A stretch of DNA of 64,000 bases from Hyposmocoma kahamanoa (Eukaryota > Arthropoda > Insecta > Lepidoptera > Cosmopterigidae), in NCBI RefSeq assembly GCF_003589595.1, contig NW_020654810.1:25629618-25693617 (forward strand). The letters run 5' to 3'. Each line of letters starts with the position of its first letter. The stretch's first letter is position 1. Below, one piece after another: positions 1 through 11,464 of the stretch. A program made the translations under genes and the position numbers. The notes below the pieces were generated by a model. The model ran no database searches. It had not been told where the DNA came from and saw nothing but the letters and a program-made list of their open reading frames with translations.

Positions 1-41
1 ACCCGACCACGCGCCGCAGGCCGAGCCCGACCCCACCGTAG
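1..41 (+). CDS. Possible 3' end of an upstream gene A exon
   Basis: The first 41 bases read open in the frame starting at base 2 (P-D-H-A-P-Q-A-E-P-D-P-T-V) and end at a possible donor, TAG|GTGGGG, in phase 1. That is the phase needed to join the VWC exon at 4826. A second donor, ACC|GTAGGT at 38, would give phase 1 in another frame. The piece is short, so the call rests only on composition and phase. Confidence 0.35.
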   Translation, partial: PTTRRRPSPTPP

Positions 42-2489
42 GTGGGGTACAGTGCTCGTATATTACTATTTTCTTGATTTTGTTTTTGATTTTTTTTTCA
101 TTAATTATTCTGTCGTTCTTAGTTATTTCTTTATAATCATGATTACACCGTAACCTGTACTTTAAATATGTTGCGTTCGCTTGCAACTCTTACTTTATAA
201 CGTATTATGTATTCTAGATTAAGCAGCAATTTTACATCGCATTTCCGATTGGCAAGCCTTAAATAATAAATGAAATTAACGCCCATACCAGGAAGACCCT
301 TGTTACCTGGTACTCAGATGTTGCAAGGAATGCAGTGGATAACAAAACTTAGGTCTGATATAAATAAATGTTTTAGGTGCATACCATGCTCATATATATG
401 GTTAATTGTAGTGAGTCACTGTGCGATGTGCAGTATGTGGTGTGGCGGATCAAGCAGTAAAATACTCCGTGTCTAATCGGCTCTTGCGCAGCGCGAAATG
501 CGCGCCATCCGTGCAGCGAAATTTTTGAACATTCGTTTTCATATTTGTTACTGTGGTATTTAAAAAAGTTAATTTAAAACAAAGAAAAGTTGTCTATAGT
601 TTCTAATTATAGCATTCAAAAATACCATTTTTAACCAGAATGCATTGAATCTCAGAATCTCTTGTGGTTTGTTCTCTATCGACGGCGCCGGTTCATTGCA
701 ATGTAGCACCGCAATTGTCTGCTGAAAATGTGTCTGCATAATTATCATCATAGTATATCTTGTAACACATCATACCCAAGGCTATTGTTAACGTACGGAG
801 TTAATTTATTGGACATAATTGATAGCGTACACTGAACTATATTAAGTGGACAGAAAACTGTGTTCGTGTTTATTCGTTGAGTGACTCAGAGCAAATCCTT
901 TTCTTTTATAAACTTTAGTGATTATAACAAAGTTCTCTTTTCGACCATTCGGCCCCTTTCGACCCCTCTCACGCATACAGTTGTAAGTATTTTTTATGTA
1001 AAATCAGTTTTTTTGCGTGTCGTAACTTAATGACTCGTTAAAAATTACTCCGTAAAACAAAAGTTGGAAGAAAGTTAGCCGTTTTCGAGGTTTTGAATAG
1101 CACATCGTCGAATATTCAAACTGTTCCCGCGCAAACAGTTGTAATTACATATACAATATTATGCGACGAAGCATTCTGCGATTGCTCGACCAATCACGCG
1201 TCGCAACTCCAACGTTACGACGATACGCCGACGCGACGAAAAACTTGTCGCGCGTATTCTTTATTAGAAATAATATTTTCAAACAATTTAATAGTTTAAA
1301 GTACAAGAGTTATTTACAATAATGGTTAGTGACAGTTCACATAAATTTAGCCTTAAAATATAATAATAATTATGAATTAGAAAGACATAACCTTCAAAGT
1401 CCCGGTAAATATTTAAATTACAATCTATTTTTATGACAAACATTTCTCTCAAGTGACCAAAATTTAATAGCACTGTGAGAGAACAAAAGTACCGAGAACG
1501 GACACTCTCCGCTCCTCCCTAGCTTTACATATCGCACCACGCCCCGCACATTGACGGTCACATAGACTGAACGACAACAGTCGTCGGCGAGCCGTTTTCG
1601 CATAAGACGGCTTTGATATTTGAATATAGTTTTCATTTATTCATTACGAAATTTGGACGTCAATAAATAACATCATCTATACGTTACTATTTATAATGGT
1701 CGTGCTGTGTACGGCCGTTTATAATCATCTAAACAGGATAAAGAGGGGAGTTTCTTTCGTTTTCTGAAGGATGAAACGAAGTAAGTATAAAAAACTTATG
1801 TCTGAGACTCATTCGGTTATTGTTTTTTTTTAGTGCAGAGTAATATATAATACAGATTTATTATATCAATACAATCAGACGCCACAACTTCGTGAGCTAG
1901 TAGACAAGGTTTCGCGAATTTTCAATTTATATTGCCGATAAATATGACGTAGTGAATATACCTAATTATTAACTAAGCAATAGTAAACTTGGACACGCAA
2001 TTTCAAATACTTTGGTTACCTTATTTAAAGGTACCTGTCCAAAATATAACATTTTACGTGCTTTTAATATATTTTTTAAATAAATCGTCAATATTATTCT
2101 AGTTAGTGAATAAATGAAAAATATAATATTATATCGATATAAGTTCCTAATGAACATGTGTAATTATTAGGATTCTATTAATAGAATTATAGGTAACAGA
2201 TTCGCGTTAGAATTTTCGCTATGTCGCCGCTCTGACCACGTAACGTAATAGTATGAGAAAGTGATGGGTAACCCTGCCACTAGACGCACACATTCGCGCG
2301 AGTACAAATAGCGCTTTGCTGTATGTAGTAGTAGGTAAATACCTTTCGAGCGTTGTATAGAGTATCCGGGGTGTGGCACTGTTCTAATTTTAGATTTTCA
2401 AATATTTATTGGTCCAAATAACGATTTCACTATAGTTTTTATTTTATCCACATTTTCTCATCATAACCTAACAACATACGACTTTTTTT
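42..2489. other. Intronic or intergenic stretch without recognisable gene
   Basis: If the piece at 1-41 is an exon, this is the start of a 4.8-kb intron. It is A+T-rich. I found no coding exon, RNA gene or clear repeat in it. Short GTAAGT strings near 980 and 1790 follow T-rich leader-like sequence, but nothing else supports non-coding exons there. Confidence 0.5.
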
Positions 2490-3330
2490 TTGTTGGAAAG
2501 AACACAGAGAGCAATTCTCAAGGTATCCCTTTTCCTACCTTATCGTCACGCCACAGCTGACCTTTATAGGAGAACCAAGGTTTTGACTGTGCGCCAGCTC
2601 TTCGTTCTTGACATTATATTAAAGCAACATACCTCACTCACCTTTTCTCCGTCAATGGATGTTGGACAACGGCGTTTTAATCCTGTAAGACGATACAACC
2701 GACTTTCTAAAAAGTTTTCAAGCCGATTCTTTTGCTTTCTGGGTTGCTACCTTTATAATAATATAAATAGGACATTGACCATATTCCCTTTAAATAAAAA
2801 CTCTTGCAAAAAGAAAGTAACAGAATGGTTGCGGGGGCTGGATTATGATGAGACCGAAAAGTTACTGGCTGCTCCAGAATAGTTTAACACATAGTAGATA
2901 TACATATTGTAAATAAGTTGAAATATAAACATACACACACAGACCTACACACACACACACATACACACACACATACTAACACACAATCGCTAAAAGGAAT
3001 AAACTAATCCTACTAACACTAGTTTTCAACGCTTTTATTTATCAATTTTTTGGTTTTTTATGTTTTTCTTTAAAAAAAAAAAAAAAAAGTTATAATTGTT
3101 TATCCCACAGTTACCGCATTAGAGAATTTTGTAATTTCATAATTATATTGGAAATGTTATTCCCAAGGGGTGGAGACCTGATGACCTGAAATACAGGCCT
3201 TGAGCCTAGTTTAGGCGTCAGTCTCCCACAATATCTTTAGAATAGTTCATATTGCACTTGTATTATGTTTATTATGTTGTATTGTGGTGAGAAAATAAAT
3301 AAATTATTATTATTATTATTATTATTTTGC
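2490..3330 (+). mobile_element. 3' end of a non-LTR retrotransposon (C-terminal RT region plus 3' UTR)
   Basis: The reading frame 2490-2882 has the C-terminal pattern of a LINE ORF2 protein after the RT: LERTQRAILKVSLFLPYRH, then LYRRTKVLTVRQLF, then a cluster of aromatic and basic residues ending EKLLAAPE. It is followed by a (CA)-rich stretch at 2930-2985. The 3' UTR ends in AATAAATAAATTATTATT repeats at about 3295-3327, a typical LINE tail. The 5' part is missing (5' truncated). It lies in the sequence before the first VWC exon. Confidence 0.75.
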
Positions 3331-4825
3331 TGGTCTAAATTGTTGAAACAAACGTCGTAACTTGCTGTTACGACTATTATGTACGTTCAATAAATTAAAT
3401 TTGCATTTGTAAACAATCGTATATCAAGGATACGACTTTATGTAGGGCTGTGATTTTTTACGACCTTTTGTGTATTTATTATTTTAATAAATACTAAATA
3501 ATATGGATGTTTTAATTCAAAATATCGAAGAATCTCATTAGTGAAAAGCTTTTACATAAAAATATTACCTATTTACGTTTTTAATCTTTATTTATAGAGT
3601 CATCACTTCCCCTTGGTGTTGTAGAAACGTAGGAAATGTGCGAATCTGTATTAATTACCAATTTTTCTTTTGCTAAGAGATTTAGATGATTCTATTTGGG
3701 CAAAATTTAATACAACTTCACTCGTCATGTACAAAATTAAAATGTCTAAATTCAACTCAGAGTCTGAAAAATCTTTGTAGTAGCCCTAAACGGACATGCA
3801 TCCAGGTTAAAGAAGTTGTCGTTACTCATCTTCAGAACAAGGTCATATACTACCGCTACGACTTGGTAACCTAAAGTTCTACGACATTAGTTCTCGGCAA
3901 AATACAACTATGAACTTTGTAATAAATGTTTTTTCGAAACTTATTTTTATTCTCATAAAGATTATTTTTGGTTTCGGCTTATAAATACGGCTTTCTGATT
4001 GATGTTAATTATTGCGAAATATACCACCGACACCTATATTACAAACATCCATATTTGTACGAAACGCATAAACCTAGATTAAAAATTTAAACATCTGTCT
4101 CTCGAAATGTTGCTTTTAAGAGTTACGACTACTTGCTTGGGACGCGAACACGAACGTCGAACGAAGTGCTATTTTGATAAATGTTTACAATGAAGGCGAC
4201 ATCCGCCGGAATTGAATGCAATAGGGTGAAAAGCGGGAAATAAAATAATTCAGGCCGGCGGGAGCGGCGGCGGCGGCGCCGGGGGATAAATCACGCCCGC
4301 CACGACACTTTGTTCTCCGCGTTCGCGGGGAATATGAATGGGCACAGAATTCATAACAACCGGCAAATTCACTAGCTTTGGAAAGTGAGTTTTCAGAAAC
4401 AGTTCTACCTCTGTGAATAAAATCATAAAATCGCGAGTTTATCTAACGCCTGTATACTCTGCCACCGCCGTCTGGTCGACAGCTGTGTCTGTGATCGTTT
4501 GGCATAAGAAAAGGAACGAAACAGTGCATCGATTAAGGCGGAGAAAACTGTTTGATCCAAAAGCTGTGTCAGGGCAAAACTTAGAAGATTTTATTTACAC
4601 TTTTTCTTAAAAAATTTGTATCCACTTATATTGGAACTATGAGTACACTAAAAAAATTTTGATTTGATGCAAAACGACGCGACCGCACGGAGTGAACGTC
4701 CGTCCATTCAATAAAAATGAGCCAAATCCAGTTGCTGACCGCGCTTGGAATAAGGCACTGTTGTTTGTCGTGAGATTTATCATGTATATGTAAAGTGTCA
4801 TATTTTTATTTTGCTTTTATTACAG
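3331..4825. other. Intron sequence before gene A VWC exon; short G+C-rich island
   Basis: There is no supported coding exon. A G+C-rich island at about 4250-4340 (GGCGGGAGCGGCGGCGGCGG and following) stands out from A+T-rich surroundings and might be regulatory. No motif identifies it. Confidence 0.4.
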
Positions 4826-5059
4826 GTCCGCTGGGCCCTCTACCGAATGTGACAAGTGCCGACGTGGGGTTGAAGGAAGGCAGTTGCGCGCTCGGTGACG
4901 TGGTCTATATGTCGGGCGACGAATTTCCGGGATCCGGCCCGTGCGAGCGCTGCCGCTGCGCGCACGGCGGCGTGCAGTGCGCTCGCACGCGCTGCGAGCC
5001 TCGGCCCGGCTGCAAGGCGCTGCACCGCCCCGACCATTGCTGCCCCACATACCAGTGCG
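4826..5059 (+). CDS. Gene A VWC exon 1 of the window
   Basis: The acceptor is TTTTATTACAG|GT and the donor TGCG|GTGTGT; both borders are phase 1 and the exon is exactly 78 codons. The product shows the VWC cysteine pattern: GPCERCRCAHGGVQC, then a Cys-rich middle, then CCPTYQC. It is strongly G+C-rich compared with the flanking intron. A LINE 3' fragment starts only a few bases after the donor. Confidence 0.85.
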
Positions 5060-8000
5060 GTGTGTACATACCATGTATTCCCTCCCCTCTATAACATCGG
5101 GTCCTTCAAACGTAGTGTGAAGAAGCATTTGGCCAGACCGGCAAAATGATAGTGACGGAGTGAAGATATTTGTGTTTTCCATCCGTTACTCTCATCTCTG
5201 GACTGTATTCGCACTTTCCATCAGGCGCGGTGCAGTCATTTTGCCGAGTCACAATAAAAAAAAAAATAAAAAAAAAATACCAGTATTCATAACACATTAA
5301 GCAATAAGCGGCTACACTGCTCTCATTACTTTACTGACCGCTCACATATTCAGGGACCTAATTTTTTGTAAGTCAAAAGAATGTACCCCAAATACTATAC
5401 CACAGAATACGTGAGACTAGTGTCATACCAAACTTATAAAAAGTATCGGATGTTGCAGAATGTGAGCAGGAGGGTCGCGTATATGGCAACGGCGAGAAAC
5501 TGGTGGACCCGGCGGACCCGTGCCGAGTGTGCTACTGTCAGGGCGGCGAGGTGGTATGCCGGCGCATCGCGTGCTTCTTGCGCGATGATTGCTCGCCGCG
5601 ACTTGTGCCAGGCCGGTGTTGCCCCGAGTACGACAACTGCCCGCTCAGAGGTAACACGCCTCGATGTTTAATAAATGATATTTGCTAGAAATCTACAATA
5701 ATAATACTAAATAATGTTTGTAAAATCTACTTATACGAGTATAATCAATGATCTTATATATGTGTATATAATTTTACATATAATTCTTTGTTAGAAAGCT
5801 CATCACCTTGGTATTCATGGCTCGCATTTGCGTTGGCTTACTTCGTATTTGGGAAATCGCACGCAGCTCATTGCAATCTATGGTTACGAGTCCGTTCCTT
5901 TTGAACCTACATCAGGCATACCTCAGGGCTCTAATTTGGGTCCTCTTCTGTTTGTATTATTTATAAATGATCTTGTGGATTCCATTTCTTTGCTCCTGTC
6001 TAGCTTACGCTGATGACTTAAAAGTATATTGCGAAATAAAAAGTGACAAAACCATTCCAAAACCCAAATGGGTTACCATACTGTTACTGGTATGATTTTT
6101 TCCTTGGTCCGCAGCAATTTAGAGTATTGTTCAGTTATATGGTCACCCTTTTATAATTATCATATTGACGAAGGCGGCTTCTTCGGAGCTTGAGCTCTAG
6201 GTTTGGAATGCGTAGGAAATTGGATACTTACGAAGCAAGACTCAAATATTTTAAGGTACGCCCTCTTCAGTACAGACGTGTGATACTGGACTATTCCACA
6301 CTGTTTAAAATTATCAACTTTGAAATGGACTCAAGTAAGGTCTTAAGCCACGCCTTGTTTAAGATTGGTAATAAATGTACCCAAATAACTTTATCTTTGC
6401 CATGTACCACTAACAATGTCTCATATAATGATCCTATTTTTCGCATGTTTAGAGCTCATAACAACTTTTCTACAGATTTGGACTTATTCTCCCATAGTCG
6501 CTATACTTATTTAAATATTTATAAGGAGAAGCTGATTATGTTGGATATTTAAGAATCTCACTGTTTTTATGTACGTGTAACATGATATTTTGCTATTGTT
6601 TTTAAGTGCAAATTTTTTTTTGTTATGTTTAATAGTCTGTTAATTTGTAAGTACTTTATTTATTTCGCAAATGCCGTGAGTGGCTGTCATAGGAATACAA
6701 ATTTACTCCTATTATAATGCCTGTTAACTTTAAGCATCTTCACAGTTTGTAGCTATGCCAAAAATAAATAAATAAATAAATTACATTCTATATGGTTGCA
6801 GGAGTCACGGTGGTACCAGGCGTTACTCCCTCCACAACAACAGAAATCATCCAGAGTAGCCCCGCGCTCCCTCCAAAAGAAATCATGAAACAAGAGATCA
6901 CCATCAAAGAGATCACCCCCGTCTCCGAAATACCAGTGATCCCTGAAGTGAAAATTAAGGAAATTTTGCCCTCACCCAGCATCGAGGTCACAGAGTACTC
7001 ATCCTCCAAGTCCCCCCTGATCGTGCGAGAAGCTACATCTGAAAAGCCTTTGACACAAGACGATGCACTGGCGAAAAATGATACTCCTGTTGTTATAGAA
7101 GTGCAATCAACCTTAGTACCTATGCTAATGCCGTCCGAAGTCTCCACGGAAGGCAGCGAGAGCAATCCGGATACAAAAGCCACGAATGACTCCCCTCCGT
7201 CCAAGATTAGTTTCTCAACTCAAGATTCCATCAACAGCGAAATTTATCCCTCAATTCAGAGCAGTTCGCCAACAATGGGTGTACCATCTATCAGCCTAAA
7301 TGGTGCTTCGACTGCCACTACCAAAGCCCCTGTTATCGAAGAAGAAGATCCTACAATATTTGACCACAACCCGGCTTTCCCGCCTCTACCTGATGACTTG
7401 TCGGTTTTGCGAAACCATGAAGATGAAATTCTTCCGGAACAAATTCCAGAAGAACACGTTTCTGAACCGCAGGAAGTTGTAATTATTTCTGACGCATCTT
7501 CTTCCCCTGAACTGGATACAAAAACAGCTATCCCAACTCGAAAAAATATTTTAAACGAAGTGCCGCTGACTACTACTAACGCACCATCTACTACAATAAA
7601 AGACGAAAAAACCTCGACAGTTCTAATTAATTCCAATGACTTAAGTACGTCTAATTATGTAAACACGCTTAATAACTTAAACACAGCTAGTGATTTTAGT
7701 ACTGCTGAAGCAATGGCTACAACTAAATTAGATTCAATTGTTGGCACTCAGAGCACCATTACACGTGTGAAGGACAGCCCTATGCTAAATATTAGATCTG
7801 CTATTCCCACTGAAATATTGAACATTCCGTCATTCGTTCCCGATGAAATAACAGACGAAGTTGACGTTGACGATGTCATCAAATCTATCCCAGAAAGTGT
7901 TTCAGTCCCCGCATCAAGTTTTACAGTGGAAGGTGACAAAATTGTGAAAATAGATGATAAAATAATTGCTACGTTTCAAACACCTACCCAATTTAAAACA

Positions 8001-9110
8001 GTGCCTATTCCTACAGTAGCAGATCCTAAAACTGTATCTGAAACTGAGTCACAGAAAGTATTTGAAACAGTACTACAAAAATCATCTTCTGCTGCCATTC
8101 AAACACCTCAGGAATCAACAGTAAGCTTGATAGCCAAACCTCACGTTGTTACTGAGGGCACGCTACAGACTGAGTTAAGCTCATTACCTATCGAAACCAG
8201 TGACCAAAATCCAAAAGAAACACCTGAGATTAGTTCAAAGGAAAGTGTCATTACTTCGACTGAAAGTTCCTTGTCCACAGAAGAACCCACTACCAAAATA
8301 TCTAAGCCGTTAGAATCAGATGTAATTACGGTATCCAGTGCAGTACCGTCAACTGATAATCAATCGTTTGAAAATTTTGAAACAACCGAATTTATTTTTA
8401 TTTCGTCTGGTTCGACAGAGAGCGTAACAGATGCCGTCGAATTGATTAAGATATCCGGTGAACAAGAACAAAGTTCTGCCATAATCGAGCCTGCTCAAAG
8501 CCAAAAGAACAATGTCCTCACGGACCTTATCACCTTAGTGGGTGACGTAGCATCAATTGGTGACCACACAGACGTTCCTGACGCCCTTCGTCAAGCAACA
8601 TCTTCCGTCACCAGTATCTCGGAATCTGAAGATCTAATTCCCGTTAACCCTGGCTACAAAAGCAAAAACAGTAACTGGAACTTAAACTCTATCACTGAAA
8701 CATCGCAAGTCAAAAGCAAGAGTCCGACGGTAAACAAACAGAGAATTGTGGAGATCGAGGGCGAAGATACTGATACCATTACAGACTCTCCCCCGCCCAA
8801 TGACAAGGTGGAGCCGACGACAAAGCGGCCTATCATAGACAACGTGTCCGACGACAAAAAGCCGGAGAATATAACGAGTAATAAGGAAATAGAAATTATC
8901 ACCAAATCTTACGTGCCTACTATCAACAGACGGCCGACGAAGATTGTTATGAAAAAAAATAATGAGAAACCAGTAGCTGAAGAAACGGCGACAGAAGACA
9001 CATTCGAGTCCAGCGAAGAGGAGTCGGTCACCGAGAGCCGTACCAGCACCGTCACTGCCGCCGTTGCAGAAACGACGGAGGAAGACGAATCCTCACCCGC
9101 TGTGCAGTGA
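4826..9110 (+). CDS. Gene A: secreted VWC-domain protein with long mucin-like C-terminal tail (3' part of gene)
   Basis: The visible coding exons are 4826-5059, 5459-5650 and 6802-9110, joined by GT-AG introns that are all phase 1. Together they encode about 78, 64 and 768 residues. The first two are each one VWC domain with the CxxCxC and CCPxxxC signatures. The last is a Ser/Thr/Glu/Pro-rich tail with many short acidic and TT/SS-rich motifs and few cysteines. The stop is TGA at 9108-9110. No start or signal peptide is in the window, so the gene begins upstream. VWC domains in chordin/CRIM/kielin-type proteins bind BMP-family ligands or matrix proteins. Here that role is only inferred. Gene B (25961-37678) has the same domain style and exon phases and lies on the same strand, so it is a likely tandem paralogue. 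No family member can be named with confidence. Confidence 0.8.
5066..5282 (+). mobile_element. Short 5'-truncated CR1-like LINE 3' end in gene A intron
   Basis: Translation across 5067-5146 gives HVFPPLYNIGSFKRSVKKH then LARPAK and a stop. This closely matches the C-terminus of the intact LINE at 39065-42061 (HVFPPSYDMGSFKRGVKRH). A short 3' UTR follows and ends in an A-rich AATAAAAAAA tail at about 5254-5280. The element starts within about 10 bases of the 5' splice site of exon 4826-5059. Confidence 0.75.
5459..5650 (+). CDS. Gene A VWC exon 2 of the window
   Basis: The acceptor is GATGTTGCAG|AA and the donor CAGAG|GTAACA, phase 1 at both ends, 64 codons. The frame begins E-C-E-Q-E-G-R-V-Y-G and holds a full VWC domain with DPCRVCYC and GRCCPEYDNC. 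The symmetrical phase allows this exon to be duplicated or skipped without a frame change. Confidence 0.85.
5785..6782 (+). mobile_element. Decayed Jockey-like non-LTR retrotransposon in gene A intron
   Basis: The segment 5828-6013 encodes RT blocks (WLTSYLGNRTQL, SGIPQGSNLGPLLFVLFIND). After a frame change comes YADDLKVY, and later the thumb-type motif RSNLEYCSVIWSPF (about 6112-6150). A further C-terminal segment occupies 6190-6552. It ends in an (AAATA)n tail at about 6760-6780, about 20 bases before the acceptor of the terminal exon. Frameshifts and an internal deletion show it is inactive. Confidence 0.8.
6802..9110 (+). CDS. Gene A terminal exon: mucin-like Ser/Thr/Glu-rich tail
   Basis: The acceptor ATGGTTGCAG|GA keeps phase 1, and an uninterrupted frame runs 768 codons to TGA. 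Composition is dominated by Ser, Thr, Glu, Ile, Val and Pro, with runs such as TTTE, SSSP and STESS, and there are almost no Cys. This suggests an extended, possibly O-glycosylated extracellular segment. Near the C-terminus it turns into basic and acidic patches (for example RRPTKIVMKKNNEK, then TEEDESS). No transmembrane helix or GPI signal is seen at the end (…SSPAVQ), so the product looks secreted rather than anchored. Confidence 0.85.
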
Positions 9111-10090
9111 AAGCTATTCATTAATCCACGAAACCCCTATCCTGAGCATTTTGTAGGGAGTATGCTTCGTTATTGAAGCTCCTATTTAACTATAGAGACT
9201 ATTAGGTTATCAGAACGAGAAATTATTATTTGTCAATTTGATCCGAGCGCGGAAACAGTTTCCGTGTGACGAAGCTCACTCGTGTAGTGTAGTGTAGTAT
9301 AAGTAGACGACCGAGACTCTCGGTTTAATTTTTGTGTACTAGTTGGACAAATTATTTATAATTATTATAAACTAGATGTAAAGGAGCGACCCTCGCGCTG
9401 TCCGCAATGTGTCAAATTATGCAGGATACTAAGTGTAGGCGCATGCGCCAGCTGTCGATTTGTCGGAGCGGGTGATTTGCGCGCTAGCTAAGTTATTATT
9501 TATTTGTTTAGTGAGAGTCGCGGTAGAGTGATCGTAAGTAAGCAACCAAGCTAGTCAACTTGTGACGCCACGTTGCCATTACTGCTAGCTAATGTAACGA
9601 AACATGACAAACACTCGCGTTAACGTAAGCATTCCATAGTTTTAGTTCCTTTAGGTTGAATCATAAGAACAAAGTGTGCGAGCGCGCGCGGCGAGCAGGT
9701 GTCGCTGCTCCCGCGCATAACAAAATTTGGTACAAATTTGATATTATAGAGACATTTATGATGCCGTCAGACGTACTGTAGAGCGCAAATGTGTTCGCAC
9801 ATAGGTATATTTATTATTCACGTAGTGGCGGGACGGAGGTCGGGCAGAAGGCTCATTGTAGCGTAAGCTGTACTGTTCCCTTGCCAGTGTCAATTCAGTA
9901 TGTCATCGCGCCGGCGCCACGAGGCCGCGCGGCCGCCCTGGCCGCCGGCGATCGCCGCCCCTCGCGGCTCGGTCTGTGTTTCTTGCTCCGGAAGACCGCG
10001 CCTTTTCCCGGGCAATAAGCGCATGCTCATTATTTTATTTTATTATTATTATTGTTTTTTTACAAATAAAACAAAACTAGACTGAAATCG
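9111..10090 (+). terminator. Gene A 3' UTR with poly(A) signal AATAAA at 10065-10070
   Basis: After the stop there is no further open exon. The first canonical AATAAA hexamer is at 10065-10070, following a T-rich stretch, which gives a 3' UTR of about 0.97 kb. A TATAAA variant near 9366 could be an earlier weak site. A G+C-rich patch at about 9900-10010 near its end is unexplained. Confidence 0.5.
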
Positions 10091-10805
10091 TGTTTTTTTT
10101 AAATAGTAAATAATTAATAAAATTATATAGAAAAACGCTCGTTATTTGAACAGTCCCATATCATTCTACATAAGTTTTGTTTATAAGTAGTGCCCCTCGT
10201 TATCAAACTCTTGATTATGCAGGAAGGGCACTATGACCTGTGCGCGCAGGAACCTTACAAGTTCAGGTTCTGACCTCAGATCAACAACTGTACAGGGTCC
10301 TCACAGACCTCTGTCGCTTAACTTCATCCGGTTCTTCGAGAGGCTAGTGCCTCGGGTGAGCCGCCCCGGGTGCAAGTACAGTACCCTCCCTATTTTCCTG
10401 ATAGGTACTGGAGATGTAGGCATGCTCACTTCCCGTTGCGCGTTGCACAACTAGCAGTTGCCACCGCTAAACCGTTGACTCTGAGTCCACAACCAAATCT
10501 CCTCATTGGAGGCGGAGCTGTAAGACACGCTCACCTTTCCGACGCCGAAAAACGACGTCTCTCCAGTTCCCAATAACCTATCTATCTTATTCTCTTATAT
10601 CTCTGATATCTAGCTTATTCTTTAGTAGTAAACGCAAAGGCATATCACTGGCGGAGGACTTGGCCAGGACGCCCGCTGTATCCTGGTCTTGCTGTCGAGT
10701 CCGTAGTCTCTCCGGAATACCCCTATCTGACCCTATCGGGTCGGTAGGTTGGGACTCATTGCTTGAACAGTCAAGAAATTAGTTTTATGTTTAGAACAGA
10801 AGCTA
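10091..10805. other. Intergenic, unidentified repeat-like sequence
   Basis: This stretch downstream of gene A is richer in G+C than its flanks (10230-10760) and has broken reading frames. It reads like an old element but matches no motif I recognise. Confidence 0.3.
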
Positions 10806-11015
10806 TTTTTCTGTTCACGCTCAGGCCCGCACTGGGGCAATTTGTGTCGCGGGTGCCATGGACACACACATAGACGACCACAAATTACACCCAAACTAAT
10901 GAAATAAATAAATGTAGGCCATACAAAATATTTCTCCCGGTCCGTCCCGGTCTCTGCAACGCAGATGTCCCAGATTTGATTCCCTCTAATCGGTAATCGT
11001 TCGACCATGAAGGTC
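10806..11015 (-). mobile_element. tRNA-derived SINE, copy 1
   Basis: On the - strand it shows a degraded tRNA-like head, then GGGAGAAATATTTTG, a TTTATTTATT stretch, AATTTGTGGTCGTCTATGTG and CATGGCACCCGCGACAC. This is the same order as copies at 14260, 24245, 31757, 34990, 43345 and 48050. The head is diverged. Confidence 0.75.
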
Positions 11016-11199
11016 CGTAAATAAGTACTTATTACATAATTGAGATTAAAATATCTCAACAAAAAATATCTTCTCTATGAGGTCTACGCGACGGCACGAG
11101 ACCTTGCCTTGTCGCGGTATGTATCTAGGCCCTTCATTTCTAAGTTACATGCATTTGTATTAGTTACATAGTAAGCAAAGAGAAACGAAAACATCATAA

Positions 11200-11330
11200 T
11201 AAAACATGTCCGACATGTCCCTAAGAATTGCAAAAGTTAAGTGGCAATGTGCAGGGCACATTGCTCGAAGAACAGATGGCCGTAGGGGCCGTACAGTTCT
11301 CGAGTGCAACCGCGTACCGGAAGACGTGGT
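11200..11330 (+). mobile_element. Short RTE-like LINE relic
   Basis: Translation gives SLRIAKVKWQCAGHIARRTD, then GRRGRTVLEC. This is the conserved C-terminal motif (…KWxWAGHIARRTDGRW…) of RTE-type and related insect RT proteins. Only about 40 residues are recognisable. Confidence 0.65.
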
Positions 11331-11464
11331 TCTTAAGAAAAATATAGGTTTTACAACTTAACCACCTAGGACTTAAATTAAGTAACATTAGCATGCCAGT
11401 GCAACTTACTGTAAAATACTAGACAGTATTTTGTCAAGCAAATATGAGGAAAATAGTACATAAA

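Noticed and set aside
6788..9121. Open frames on the - strand opposite the mucin-like exon
   Set aside because: They mirror the Ser/Thr-rich coding exon and lack starts, domains or splice structure.
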